A stretch of DNA of 60,000 bases. Origin: Cristatella mucedo. Lineage: Eukaryota; Bryozoa; Phylactolaemata; Cristatellidae. The notes beneath the pieces are model-generated. The model was not told the DNA's origin. It saw only the letters and a program-made list of their open reading frames with translations, and searched no databases. The DNA lies in contig WPIO01000072.1 of assembly GCA_009760855.2 (NCBI GenBank), forward strand, positions 226,001 to 286,000. The letters are read 5' to 3'. Positions 22,236 through 35,529 of this stretch are shown one piece after another; the stretch's first letter is position 1; each line of letters begins with the position of its first letter. Both the position numbers and the translations under genes were made by a program.

Positions 22236-22304
<69 letters not shown>

Positions 22305-22387
22305 ACATACAAAGAGAGAGAGAGAGAGAGAGAGAGAGTGAGAGCGGTGGCAGATAAATAGTGGAAGCATAAAAAATGAATATGCAC

Positions 22388-22429
<42 letters not shown>

Positions 22430-22480
22430 CACACACGTGCGCGTTCACACACGCGCACACACACTTACAGAGACAGACAC
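22236..22480. repeat. Compound (CA)n / (GA)n / (CT)n microsatellite
   Basis: (CA)n at about 22236-22300, (GA)n 22313-22338, (CT)n 22388-22409 and (CA)n 22410-22430, with short unique spacers. A (GA)-rich purine tract continues to about 22720. Open frames here are low-complexity artefacts. Confidence 0.95.
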
Positions 22481-22739
22481 AGCGAGAGAAAGAGCAGAGA
22501 TAGATAGCAGACAGAGAGCAGAGAAATGAGAGGGATGGAGAGGAAGGAGTGGGTGACAGAGAAATGAGAAGACAGGGAAAGAAAGATAGCAGAGAGACAA
22601 AAGATGAGAGAAACATAAAGACCAGAGGGAGCAGCAGCAGCAGACAGCGGCAGAGAGACTTAGGAGAGAGAAAGAGGGGAGAGGTAGAGAGGAGAAAACG
22701 ACAAGGAGGGTAAGTGAAGCCAGACAGAGGAGTAGCAGT

Positions 22740-23635
22740 GTATTGCCGTGATAATTGACAGCACATTCGCCTCCTTAAGTAGAAAATTCCTATATCTAGC
22801 AATCTATGCTGATGCTCACTAGCTGCCAGCTCTCGGCACCTTGCTCCTCTGTCCCATCGCTGGCTCCACACAGCCAAGCGGCCAAATGTGTATGACTGGG
22901 TGCGTGCGGCCCTGTACTTTTCGGCTGCTTCTCAATCCAACAATTTACAGGTTTTCTACATTGTATCTGCGATCGAGCACTCGATGTGCTCAGCAAGCCC
23001 TGCTTGCTCCTTCACGATGTCCTCTTGTTGTTTCCGAGGTCAGGAATATGCCAAGCTCATCGGCCTTTCGGCACATCGATCGAGTAATATTCATGTAGGG
23101 CAGTGTGAACATCATGATAAGGTGAGCAATCAGAAAATGAGATGACTAGGTACGTTCAAGTGAGACAGGGCGCTTGTGCAGGTATGCTCGTGTCAATGCA
23201 GGAGAGCAAAGCAGTCACTAAGTATTAGTCTCTAGCTAATAAGCATCCAACACCCCACAGGGTAGGTGAGCAGACCTAATCATCTCGGCAGCCATGCACA
23301 ATCAGAAGAGTTCAGAATGCCAGCACGTGGGCTGGATGTAGTTGGCAGCCCTCCAATATCGTTGGCTGGTACCCAGCCTATACACCTCTTTCGAAGCCAC
23401 GAAATCGCTTTTGAGGAGCTGAACAGGGCTCGAGGGCATATTTACTGAAGAGCTGAATGCATTTACAGGAGAGGAAAGCTAGCCTCAAGCAGGTTCCACC
23501 ACTACAACCTGCTAGCTATGCAGGCTCAATGCTGGAGCTCTTCAGCAGAAGGTGCTATCTAATGATAAAAGGCTGCAGGCACTTAGCTGCTGGTCTGCAG
23601 CAACATAGGCCATCTAGAATGTGGGCAAGGTTACT
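22740..23635 (-). other. Intronic sequence without recognised features
   Basis: Short open frames on both strands, no splice-consistent exon and no repeat match seen. Confidence 0.4.
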
Positions 23636-23639
23636 TTTA

Positions 23640-25275
23640 AGTGCACATAATGCCTGCAAAGCAGAAGAGTTTCAGGCTTTGGGAGCATACGAACAAAAGT
23701 ACGGTCTCCAAAGAATTTCAGGTTCGCATGACAGTTGTGGCTAAATGATTTGATTCAGAATATGGGGTGGTACGATGCCTAGCCTGGTTGGGAGTATTTC
23801 TGATAGGTAGGCTGGTGCCAGAGAATGAAGGAACCTAAAAGTAAACAACAGAACCTTGAAGTCGATGCACTGCTTGACTGCAAGCCAGTGCAGGTTGGTG
23901 AGAAGTGGTTGGATGTGGCAACTGCTACACTCACGGCAGACAAGCCTAGCTGCAGAGTTTTGCACCAACTGTAAATGCCTGATGGTACAGGCCGGTAGAC
24001 TAGCAAGCAGTGAGTTCCTGAAGTCGAGATGGAATGCTACAAATGTATGGACCAATTGAGATGTAGTATCCATATCCATGCAAGTCCAAATTTCAGCGAT
24101 TTTATGTAGCTGAAAATAGGCAGGCTTTACTTTAGAGCTGAGGTGGTTGTCTAATGAAACGTCACTTTGGGACAGGACACTTAGATTCCGTGCAGACTCA
24201 ACAAGAGATATGCTGGCAGAGCCGGTTTTCAGAGTTAAGCTGTTGACTTTCAGGGTCACTCTGGTTTTGCCCATAACTTGCAAGTTGGTTTTATTGTCAT
24301 TTATTTTGAGACAGTTTGCTGCCATCCATGTGCGGATGCCAGCAATACATTCAGCAAGGAAGTTGAGAGAGTTAATTGAACTGGAAAGTTGCGATGAATC
24401 AATGTAAAGGTACAATTGAGTGTCATCTGCATAGAAGTGAAAGCCCAGATAGCGCTTGGCGATCACATCGGCAAGAGGGAGAGTATACACTTAAAGAGAA
24501 GCAGACCAATGATGAAGCTTTGCGGTAACCCATATCTCAGTAATTCCTCGAATGATCTTTTCTGTTCGCATCAATGCTCTGGAATCTCCCACTGAGATAG
24601 GACTTTAATCATTGAAGTGCCGTGCCAGTGATGCCCAGACAAGATGAGAGATAGCAAATGCGACCGAAAGATCAAGAAAAGCAAGCAGAAAGACTTTACC
24701 TTAGTCTGTATTCCTGAGGTCATTATAAACTTTAAGTAATGTTGACTCTGTTGAATGATTAGCTTTATTAGTCTGCCACAACTCGTTTCAGTGTCATCGA
24801 TAGGAATGGAGGGAGACTGGGCGGAATCTACTCAAGTTCTCTTGTTTTAATGTTGCTTTCTTAATTAGTGGCCTAAATACAGCCTTTTGAAAGGGGCAGG
24901 GAGGCTAATGACAAATGTATGATGTTAGTTATGCATGGCAGCAGCAGATCTATGCATTGTAGAAGCAGGACAGTGGGTAGAGGGTATAGAGGACAGGTAG
25001 TCTTCTTTGATTAGAAGATGAATTTCAGAATGACGTCACTTCTGTCACCCTTAAATGAGGTGCTGTACGGAATTTAGGGAGGGGAGTCCTGTGGGGTTGT
25101 TATTGAGGGACAGGAGTCCATAAGAGATGATGCTACCTTATGGTGGACTCTCTGATCTTGTCCATCTTGTTGATCAAGAAGCTAGAGAAACGATTAGCTA
25201 CATCGCCACAAGGATAATCAAGTAATGAGCTATTTAATTCATCTTCCTCGGAGGGCAAGTAAAAGAGACGGTTGT
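23640..25275 (-). mobile_element. LINE-A, longest RT-bearing copy in the gene's introns
   Basis: The minus strand has a 249-codon open stretch (24490-23741) that contains the RT catalytic box YADDTQLYLYID and, downstream, IRTWMAANCLKINDNKTNLQ, LHLDFRNS-like and HLQLVQNSAARLVCRE blocks, ending near LAPAYLSEILPTR. Upstream remnants reach back to DELNSSLLDYPCGDVANRFS (~25250), the region before the RT. No apurinic endonuclease is recognisable. The 3' tail and the last part of the ORF are missing, so both ends are lost. Confidence 0.85.
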
Positions 25276-25609
25276 CATAGGTACCTGAATGCCATTGAAT
25301 GAATGTTCCGGATGTAAAAACCTACCTGCAAAGAATGAGGTGCACCAAACCTCTCTGCCTCTCTCTTGCTCTCTAGATCTGTTTCAATTCTCAGTCTCTT
25401 GTGCTCTTTGTCTCCATTTCTTACTCCCTTTATCTTCATCTCTTGCTTTCACTGTCTCTTCTATCTGTATGTTTCCCTCTACCTCTGTATACCTGTCAAA
25501 GCTAGACCTCTGTCTGTTTATCTCCACGGCACCCCATTTCCTCTCACTCCTTGTATTCTTCATTCTCTTGCTCTCCCTTTCTTCATCTCCATCTAAATCG
25601 CCTTCTCTT

Positions 25610-25789
<180 letters not shown>

Positions 25790-25800
25790 AATCAGCTCAC

Positions 25801-26235
25801 CGGGTTATTATTTCTTGCAAACGTGGCAAACGCTTCCAGCTTATCTAGCACCACAGACGCCGCTTCTTTCCTCTGCATGAGCTCCATGATGGCGATTGGC
25901 AAGTGGCGTGGGCGCAGTGTAGGCTTGTCTGTAGTGCCAGAAGTTGTCGTCTCGTGTTTAGCCGCGCCACTGCCACGTGTGCTGCCCGGCACAGGTGACG
26001 AACTGGCCGAGTCGGTGTCGCGACTACGACTGTCAGCTGCAGCATTGCCTGCTGCCTGTGGCCGCTGCATATGCGGCCCGTCAGAAGCAACAGATTCTCT
26101 TGTAGGCAGTGTGCCTTCAGTCATGCCATCCTCAAGTTCTTCCTCGACGCTGTGTCTGCCAACCCTTACAATCGCCGCGCTGCTGGAAGAGGTGGCAGCA
26201 GCAGCACCCGTGAAGGTCTGGCTGTGGTCCGCATG
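25801..26235 (-). CDS. PDZ-domain scaffold gene, exon D
   Basis: Seen: the acceptor cggcttacag| at 26237-26236, 145 codons and the donor CCG|GTGAGC (intron from 25800). An alternative acceptor 24 nt upstream (ctgcag|, exon start 26259) is also in phase and adds 8 residues. The peptide opens HADHSQTFTGAAAATSS, then VGRHSVEEELEDGMTEG, a long Ser/Thr/Gly/Pro-rich part, and ends with a helix-prone segment PRHLPIAIMELMQRKEAAS then VVLDKLEAFATFARNNNP. That last segment looks like the only structured part and may be a binding helix. No named domain was recognised. Entry and exit are phase 0. Confidence 0.78.
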
Positions 26236-27061
26236 CTGTAAGCCGGCGGCGGCGGAGCCCTGCAGGCATTAAGCGGCTCAAGATGCACGAGCAGCTTCGG
26301 TACAGCAGCGGCATTAGCTGTGCTGTGAGGGTGAAGCAGCTGATAGGCGCCATCCCTAGTGCGGTGCACGAAAGCAAGGCGAACACACGTGCATCTCGGT
26401 GCCGGCGAGCTCAGCAGAAAATGGCTGACATGCAGAAAATATCGCTTGCTGCAAATGTCACAATCTTCAAAGGGGAAACAAAAGGAAAGGGGTAGTAATG
26501 ATTATCAACTAGGATGCAGAAATTCCAAACCAAGGCAATTAATAGCTCTCACACATTGTAATGCAGCAGTGGTAAATGGAGGTCATCAAGGAGCTGCACG
26601 AGATCTAAGAGATCTAAGCAGATGTTGTGAACTGAGACATCTGTGAGATAAAAGTGCGCTTGGCAGTTGCCACCCGGTCGCTATTTAACAGTCGTAAGGT
26701 GGCAGGTAAGGCACGTCCTAACGAGCTTGCAGTGGCAGTGGCCTTCAGTTTATGTAATCACCTCGGCAGCTCACCGAGGCCGATTCACTATGGAATTAGT
26801 GGCCTGGTACTTTTGCTTAGTAGTTTGGGGGAATCTAGCAGATGAAGCCTACATGATCGTCAGGCAATCAGTTACCTCCCCACGGTGAGAGGCGACAGGC
26901 GCAGGTGACGAGAGCAGCAGGCTGATGCGCTCACACTTATCGAGTCTGAAAGACGTTCACACGGGGAACCGGTCCCGACTGCTTAGTTGCAGCCGAAGCG
27001 GCCGATGCTGCCATTAACTGCTGCCGGCAGCGAGCTGCTGCCTGCACATCGGTGCGAATAC
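26236..27061 (-). other. Intron C-D (826 bp)
   Basis: Bounded by the donor CAG|GTATTC at 27061 and the acceptor at 26236. GC-rich at its 5' end. No repeat was recognised. Confidence 0.6.
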
Positions 27062-27660
27062 CTGCTCGTGAGAGGACGCCGTTGCTCCAACTGCCACCGC
27101 TTCCGCTGCTGCCACGGCGGCGTCGTCGTCACACGACTCTGGCTGCACGGGCGCGCACTGTGCAGGCGGAACAAGCGACGGAAGAGGCAGAGCCTCGGTG
27201 AGCGGTGCTTCCGGCGCTGGCTTGGAGGGGTCCACGGCTGCCGGTTCTGCAGCGGCGTCGCCGGCACCGCCGCCACCTATGCCGGAGCTGCATGGGAGGT
27301 GCCCGAGAGCGTGCTCGAGCATGCTCGAGCCGGGCGGCTCGTCGAGCTTGCACTGGCCACGAGGGAGCGCTCGGTTGCCGTACGCTTCGTCATTGCTGAC
27401 GACGGAATCGCTGCCGCCCGAGGAGGTGGAGGAGCCACGCTCGGCTGGACTTCCGTGCACCATGGCGGCCACACGGCCTGCCTCGGCAATGTCCAGCCTG
27501 ACGGTCCCCGGCAGGGCGGTGACACTTGCGCCACTAGCCCGGCGCATGCGCGTGCGAGGGACCTTGGCTCGAGGCAAGCTGACAGACGGACAGTCGGATG
27601 CCACCGAGCCTGCATCTGCATTGTCCAGGTCGGCTTCGCTGTCGAGTCGGGAGCGATTGG
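27062..27660 (-). CDS. PDZ-domain scaffold gene, exon C (Ser/Ala/Pro-rich linker)
   Basis: Seen: an excellent acceptor (aactcttcttttgcag|CC, AG at 27662-27661), 2 bases, 199 codons and the donor CAG|GTATTC. The peptide begins NRSRLDSEADLDNADAGSVA, then SLPRAKVPRTRMRRASGASV, Ser/Gly runs, and a C-terminal Ala/Pro/Glu-rich part ending TASSHEQ. RMRRASGAS fits a basophilic kinase (PKA-like) or 14-3-3 site; this is motif reasoning only. Codon third positions are very GC-rich, unlike the introns. Read without the donor, the frame would stop 15 codons later. Long open frames on the opposite strand are GC-driven shadows. Confidence 0.78.
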
Positions 27661-28495
27661 CTGCAAAAGAAGAGTTTTGCAAACCATAATGCCGCATCAC
27701 AGTGGGGCGGCTGGGCCGCGGCCAGAGGCAGCACCTTCGGTGGCACTGTCGGCATGACGCATGGCCACAAGCCTTGGCGTCTCATGCGCCTGAGCAGCTG
27801 GGGCCGTCTGACAGGTCAACAAGGACCATGTCCCTGCTTTGCATGGGGGTGGCGTACAGCGGTCGTTGCGCACGAGCACTGGCAGTGCACGAGCTGCATG
27901 CAAATTGCAGGCTGGTTGGTGAACTCCACTGGAAGCGCAGTAGCCCTGCTGCCGTGACGAGGCAGCAGTCGGCCAGCTGCAGCAGTGAGCAGACGAATCC
28001 TGCTTGCTGCCCAGCAGCGCCACCTAGCGGCCTGCTCGGCGCTCAGGTGGACAGGTACGAAGAGGAGGAGACACAATACGATCGAAGCTGACGCGATGCT
28101 CGGGCTCCTTCCATGCGCCACAATGACTGAGGCAGCGCGTGGAGTGAGTTGGCAGCGAGCCCAGCTCCAACTAGATCGGGGCCCCTGCTGCGCCCCTAGT
28201 CTCCTTGCTTAATCGTCCAAGCTTGTAGGCACGACACCAAGCTCCAATCGCTGCTCCGAGCTTAGCCCGGCAACAGCTGCAGACATGTGCCCGAAAGTTC
28301 GGGTAACACACTAATTCACCCTCTGTAAGGGTCAGGAGACGGTCTGGATATGTACACGTTAGAGGCAGAGTGCAAGGGAAATAAACACATGCAACCTATC
28401 CCCTATTTGTTGAATATGGCTCTCCATTTGACCGGATGTGTCATACGTGTGAGAGTGTGTATGTGCAGTGTATGTGTTGGTAAATGTGTGCCTGC
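27661..28495. other. GC/CpG-rich intronic region upstream of exon C
   Basis: GC-rich sequence extending about 600 bp beyond exon C into the B-C intron. It could hold an alternative promoter, but no start exon was defended. Confidence 0.35.
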
Positions 28496-28499
28496 ATGC

Positions 28500-28757
28500 A
28501 TTATAATAATAATAATAATAATTCACTTGATAAAGCGCCCTCAGAGAACGTAATCTCTCTCTAGGCGCTTTACATTTGCTGCAAAGTGAAATGTAATTGA
28601 ATGGTAAGTAAAATAATGCTTGAAAAACAAACAAAATGAATAACATGGTTAGGGGTGACATGCACAGGGTCAGCATGCGAATGTGGTTAGTGGCAGCATG
28701 CACAGTGTCAGCACGCATAAGCACATCAAGGACGAATCACAGGGACCCGCTAAATGC
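28500..28757 (-). mobile_element. LINE-A 3' end, 5' truncated
   Basis: (AAT)n, then a near-consensus tail (cttgataaagcgccctcaga) and 3' UTR, ending just inside the ORF (the minus strand reads the SGS-type end at ~28745). Little decayed, so probably a younger insertion. Confidence 0.88.
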
Positions 28758-29159
28758 ATTCGCACACACGTGTTTGTCCTCTGAGCCCTAGTCAGATTCA
28801 ATTACCCGAGGCTGCTGATATAGGTCACCCAGCTGGGGACCCAAGCCTTTGACCAAGGTCAGGATGGAAGGCCACTCGAAACTCGAACGATGCTGGTATT
28901 CCTAAACAATGCAGCCTGTCAACGATGAACCGGTACAGCAGATGCAACCAGGGCTACCGGTTTGTAAGCACCCTCATTATGTTGCCTCCCCTTTTGACTG
29001 ATGGTGTGCTGGTGTTCCTGGACGACCACCAGACCTATTGCCAAAGGACAGAAGATTCTGCATAACATTAGTTTTTTGTATCTGGAGTTCCCCCAACGAT
29101 ACATGTTGGTTGCCCTACTGTATTTTTGTGCATGTAACTATATTATAATGTGACTATAA

Positions 29160-29870
29160 ATAGTAATAATAAATGTGTATAGCCCCTCAGTGAACATTCT
29201 TTTTTAGGTACTTTACAGATGCTGTAAAGAAAGCATGGTCAAATGATTAGTGGTAACATTCACTGTCATCAAGCATCACAGTGTTAGATGTGACATGCAC
29301 AGGGTCCAAATTTGGATGCATTAAATTGCAGTAGGCACAGTGTACAGTGTACAGTACACACAGGACGAATTACGAGGACCCACAAAAAGCTATAATAAAC
29401 AAGTGTGTTTTAAGCTTCTTTTTAAATGTCGCCACATCTGAGGTTTCGTGACGTCACTTGGAAGTGAGCTCCAGGCTTTGGGAGCATATGAACTCAATGC
29501 ACAGTCTCCAAAGGTTTTCGTACAAGGTAAACCTAAATGATTTTAGTAAGAGCAGCAGGTGGTACAATGCTTGGCCTGGTGGGGGAGCAGTTCTGATATG
29601 ACAGGCTGAAGCCAGAGAATGAAGAGACCAAAAAGTAAGTGACAGAACCTTGAAGTTGATACCTGCTTGATTGGGAGCCACTGCAGGTCGGAGAAAAGTT
29701 GTGTGATGTGTGTGACAGTACCTTGAAGTATACCTGTCTAAGCAAGCCCGAATTTTAGTAATGTTATGCAGCTGAAAGTAGGTAGACATGGAGCTGATGT
29801 GTTCATCTAGTGAAACATCACTTTGGAACAGGTCACCTAGATGTCGCGCAGATTAAACAGGAGGTAGGGC
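29160..29870 (-). mobile_element. LINE-A 3' half, degenerate
   Basis: Tail at ~29170-29225. Minus-strand remnants: a FYENLWRLCIEF-like equivalent of the conserved C-terminal block, INFKVLSLTFWSLHSLASA (~29660-29600), and STYFQLHNITKIRACLDR (~29785). Clipped upstream near 29870. Confidence 0.78.
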
Positions 29871-30124
29871 TGGTAAAGCCACTTTGCTCTCTGTATGCAG
29901 TGGACACACGATCTGAGCAGAGCTGGCCAGATAGGTCACTGACTGCACTTACTCATCACAGCCCTGTCGACCAAATTTCGGACTGCATGGGCTCAGGAAA
30001 TTAACTGCGCTGAAGTAGCCAAGCAAATTGTGTGCAGAATTCCTGCATTGCTACTGAAGAGCAAACGTTAAAGAATCATAGTGGGGGCGTAGACCATGCC
30101 GTCAGTACTCTCCTTTGGAATCAG

Positions 30125-30300
30125 ACAATATGCCGTACTGGTTAGGCCCAGTGGTAAAGGTGCTTGCCCCGACCAAGGTCAATGAGAATGTATACGATGG
30201 CCGAGGTCATGGGCTCGAGCCCGGTGGCATATGTGACTCACATGAATACAGATTTACGTTCTTTCATGGTGCTATACAAATGAAATATATTTTCTTTAAT
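30125..30300 (+). mobile_element. SINE2
   Basis: ctggttaggcccagtggtaa (A-box region), cgaccaaggtc, a B box (gggctcgagcccg, ~30210-30222), then a decayed LINE-A-like tail with gctatacaaat. Confidence 0.72.
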
Positions 30301-31240
30301 TGTAATAGTCAGTCCAAAGCAGAAACCTCTATGGAGGTACTAGCGCTACATAAGAAATAATCTACACTAAAGCAGCACTGGTTTCATTCTGAAAACTGCA
30401 AGGCTAAGAACCATGGAGCTTGGACATTACTTCAAAACACAGTTTTGTATGCAAGTGGCCTGCTAAGATGTGCCAAGAACTGCTCAGGTGGCAAAGTAGG
30501 CAAGAGAGCATGGATTCCAACATTGAAGGATAATCGAGCCCTTCTCCAGCCAGTGACAAATGGAGTGAAAAACCCAACTAGCATTCCTCCAGCACCAGCC
30601 CCTCAAGACAACCAAGCTTCTAGGGACCTCTTTAAGTGATGTGCGGGAAAGTGCAGAGTTTGCGGGTCTGTGGTCAGTGACCCAAGGAGGTTTAGAGGTG
30701 GATTAAAGTGACAAAACTGCCTGCCTTATGATTAGTATACTGAAGGGACAGCATATGCTATGCCAAGTCCTTCTCTCTCAGGAATGGTAAAGGCTTCTAG
30801 TCCTTGCCAGCTTGGTGGACTCAATCAACAATCTCCTCGACAAGGTGCTCACAGCCATGACTTCCGGCTGCTGACAAATGCTATGAGCATTGACTGTCAG
30901 TAATAAGTATTTTCCCATCGGTGCATAGCCTATAGCATCGATGGGGACACACACAGCATACACAAGACCTCCTAAACTCAACGACTAAGCTGTTTCAAAT
31001 TAATCTAATGAAATCACGAGAAATTACATTTGCTCTCAGCAATACTCAGCAAGGCATCACTTCCGCTAATTTCTGGTGCAACTCTGAGGCTAAGGAAATC
31101 TCTGAAAAATTCTGGCTTGGGCTTGCTTTCTGCATCGTGCATCCTACTGTTCTTCTTTTCGTGCACTTGGCCTTGTGTATTGCTCTATGTTGGCAGACTA
31201 TGCAATCCAAGGAAGCTTTCGGTAATGAAAGCTAAGATCT
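30301..31240 (-). other. Intron B-C, unassigned part
   Basis: No exon or repeat family defended. Short open frames only. Confidence 0.4.
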
Positions 31241-31242
31241 CG

Positions 31243-32265
<1,023 letters not shown>

Positions 32266-32270
32266 GATCG

Positions 32271-32271
<1 letters not shown>

Positions 32272-32348
<77 letters not shown>

Positions 32349-32357
32349 CATATATAT
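32272..32357. repeat. (TA)n microsatellite with TATG interruptions
   Basis: About 86 bp of TA repeats broken by catata and tatgta units. Followed at ~32430 by a short (GT)n. Confidence 0.95.
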
Positions 32358-33024
32358 CCCCTTTTTATAATGCACACAATATAAGTTAATGTCTATACAG
32401 GTACTTGACATCTTGTAAGTGAGAGAAAGTGTGTGTGTGTGTGAGTGTGTGTGCGCATGAGCAAAATTGAGAATGAGTGAGTGAGAATGCGGATTAGTAC
32501 ATAAACATCTCAGCTAACAAGCTATGCTGCAAGCTGTTACGAGTTTAAAACGAATAGATATAGAGGAGATTAGAAGGCTAAACGAAAAGCAACTATATGG
32601 AGCCGGATGGAATCGCTCCGACCTGCAGGTGCTGACTCTTTGAAAAGAATCCCGAGCAATCACTGCATCACTGCACTGGCTCATGGCTAGGAAAGCAGGG
32701 ACCATCAAGAGGTCCAGGTGATAGCATTCCTTGCAACGAAAAAAAACATTAAGCCATGCTGGCTGCTGATGCACTACAATGGCTGTAAATGAGAACTTAA
32801 CAGCAATGACAAGTACAGCAGCTTTCTCAACTTAGATCCCATCCTACTCTCCGAACAACACAGTTCATTACTGCCAGCCTACGCTACTACGTGCAATTTG
32901 AAGGTTGAGCTGATAAAGAATTAGTCACTGTAAATATCTGCAGTGTGCATATTCACTCTCATGCGAGACTGCAAATGAAGGAGCTACACGAGGGCAGGCC
33001 TTGTGGGTCAGAACAAGAATTTGG

Positions 33025-33140
33025 CTTTATAATAATATATTTGTATAGCCATCTCAGAGAATTTAATTTCTTTCTAGGCACTTTACATTTGCTGCAAAGG
33101 AAGCATGATCGAATGGTTAATGGTTGCATGCTCGATGTCT
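33025..33140 (-). mobile_element. LINE-A tail fragment
   Basis: aataatatatttgtatagcc, then the conserved tctttctaggcactttacat and gctgcaaaggaagcatgatc. Confidence 0.82.
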
Positions 33141-33751
33141 GCATCTGCTGACCATCCGAAAGCCAATCATTCCGGAGCCAAGCTAGTTCTTTCAGCAAAG
33201 GGGCACGTGACTGCAATGATTGGATCTAAGGGCAGGAATGAAGATGCAGCTGCTCATGTGCAGCAACTAATGAGTGTGTACCGAGTAGCTGTGACTTTGC
33301 TTGTCGGTCGGCCTCCCCCTTGCAAATATGGCCAACCACTGCTCACCGAGAAGAAGGGAGGGGGACGAGACACAAGCTGAGCCTGATTAGACTCTGACAG
33401 TGGGCATCGAGGAAGCAGTAAACTGCAATAGAAAACAGACCGGATCGAGAAAGCAGTAAAATGCAATAAAACCGTGATGCTAGGTCTAATCCCCAACCAC
33501 TTTATCTCGTTATGCCATCGTACAAATGCAGCAGCCGTTTGGAAGCCAACCGAAGCAGACTCCCGACAGAACGGCATCTGCAAAGGGGAGGGTGGTGGTA
33601 GTAATGGAAGGTCGAGTGGCAGTAAAGCATTTCAGCATCTCGATTGGAGAACTATGGAATCGCCATCAAAGCCCGAGCAAGCATGCACTGCCGGCACCCC
33701 TGCAGACAGGCCAAACGCATGCACTGCCGGCCAGCCAAACTCAAGCATTAC

Positions 33752-34081
33752 CATTCTCGTAGCTCAGCAGGCTCTCGTGGAACAGTTGGCCCGTCACTGC
33801 TGCTCCGTTGCTGAGCGACTGGCTCCTGGCAAAGGCAGGATGAAGCAGCATACCGCTGCTGCCTGCCTTGCCATTGGCAGCAGACTGGCAGCTCTGCAGC
33901 TGACGAGGCACCGACGGGCTTGAGCCGAGAGCCGGGCTGAGCGCTCTCTGCTGCTGATCGCTGCACTGCTGCTTGAGCAGTTGAAGACGAACTCGGTAGG
34001 GTGAGGCCCTGCTCAGGATCACCACAGCATCTTCGTGGACAATATTTTCGAAGGATATCGTGATGCTGACGATACGATCGC
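33752..34081 (-). CDS. PDZ-domain scaffold gene, exon B (second half of the PDZ domain plus linker)
   Basis: Seen: the acceptor gccgctgtag|GC (AG at 34083-34082), 2 bases, 109 codons and 1 base, then the donor AATG|GTAATG (intron from 33751). With exon A it completes a PDZ fold: GDRIVSITISFEN, helix aB HEDAVVILSRA, and the last strand PYRVRLQLLKQQ. Known: His at the first position of helix aB marks class I PDZ domains, which bind C-terminal S/T-x-hydrophobic peptides. The SITISFEN strand, in place of the usual VNG turn, recalls AHNAK/periaxin-type PDZ domains. After the PDZ comes a Gln/Ser-rich linker ending FHESLLSYEN. Exit phase matches exon C (Ala codon at the join). A plus-strand open frame over this exon is a shadow. 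Confidence 0.85.
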
Positions 34082-34359
34082 CTACAGCGGCAGTTTTTTT
34101 CTCCGGATGTAACCCGATTAGGTACTTAAAACTGAAAAATTGCACCATGCCAGCCTCTCGTGGCGATATCAGCTTCTCTTCAGCCGCCCCTTCACTACCG
34201 AGTGACCGGCTCCAAGGCGCGTGCTGTGGCAGCAGCTGACACATCGACTGCCAGGCTGTTTGGCCTGCCAGTGTTGTTCAGTGCAGTGCCAGTGCAGTGA
34301 AGGCAAATTTTTAGCAGCATTGCCGAAAGACACTAAGCTCCATAAGCTCCAGCATAAGC

Positions 34360-34515
34360 CAGCCGTGCTGGTCTAGGTCAGTGGTTAAGGTGCTTGCCCG
34401 ACCAAGGTCAACTTGAATGCAGTCGAGTACCGAGGTCGTGGGCTCTAACTCCATGGCATATATGAAGTGTCTGGATAGAGATTAAGTTCTCTTAGGGCTG
34501 TACAAATGATTAATA
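34360..34515 (+). mobile_element. SINE2 in intron A-B
   Basis: gctggtctaggtcagtggtt, cccgaccaaggtc, a degenerate B box (gggctctaactcc) and the LINE-A-like tail ggatagagattaagttctct. Confidence 0.75.
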
Positions 34516-35084
34516 CTTTTTTATTTTACGGTCTCGAAAAGTCATCGGGCTAATTTTTGCCTAGGTCGTGCGGCCATCATGATGCAGATCGAAAGATAAG
34601 GTAGATCGACAAATAAGGCAGATCGATGAAGGCACACCATACACTGTCTTCTTTCAGCAAACGAACCAGTACCAGATTAGAAGGCGTTCGACTTACTTTC
34701 CAAGCAACACACAACAGCCAGCATTCTGCTGTAGTCTGAAGCTTTGTCCCAGCAGGTTCTAGTGCTAGACATAGCAACCAGTAGACTGGCAACAAATATT
34801 GCCCTCAAAACATCCAAGCTCCAAAAGTATGTGCATGCACATTGAATAGTGATGCTGTGCAAAAATTTTAAAGCCCACAGCAAAGCTACGGCAACTTCTT
34901 TTTTTTAAGATCTTACACTGCTGACATCACGTCGGTATTCGGGCAGGTCGATCAGCACCTTGAGCAAAATGACACACCTTAAGTCAGTCTATCACACGTG
35001 GATCACTGGGCAGCATACATACTAAAGTGATTTGGTTGTCACTGGAGATGCTGACCATCGGCGGCCATCCGAGGAATTTAATGA

Positions 35085-35235
35085 TAATTACAATAGTAAC
35101 AAGTAAGTTGTATTGCACCCCGAAGAGAACTTAATCTTCATTCCGGTGCTTTATAAACTGCTGCAAGAGAGGCGATAACCAATAGTCAATAAAAAGCAAT
35201 GTATCGAGCTCAGACAATCATGCAAAATCACATGC
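35085..35235 (-). mobile_element. LINE-A divergent-subfamily 3' fragment
   Basis: gcaccccgaagagaacttaa, then ctgctgcaagagaggcgata, matching the tail variant at 7.2 kb. Weak similarity may extend to about 35520. Confidence 0.65.
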
Positions 35236-35529
35236 AAAACTCACGAGAGCTGGTTGGTTGGACCCACCGCTAGCAACACTTAATCAATCAAGCACGGGTA
35301 AGCAAAGCAGGCAAGATAAAAAAGGAAGGTCCGCTGAGGCGCTATACAAACGCGTGTCACTGCTACCCTTTGTTGGTACGTGCACAGCTGTATTACACAC
35401 GAGCACATAAAAGGACACAATTCGGAAGGAGCAAAGGCATTTGGCTAACTGCTTGCAGCTTTTGGCACGAGAGATGATATTGTGCAAGCTGACACTGAGC
35501 AGAGATTGAAAAAGTCTATGCATTCTTAC

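Noticed and set aside
22092-22877. Val-Cys and Ser-Leu rich frames, up to 192 codons
   Set aside because: Microsatellite translation artefacts.
26987-27757. 256-codon plus-strand frame and other long frames over 27.0-27.8 kb
   Set aside because: GC-rich antisense shadow of exon C, which has splice sites and matching phase on the minus strand.
33474-33923. 149-codon plus-strand frame
   Set aside because: Overlaps exon B in antisense; the minus frame encodes a recognisable PDZ half.
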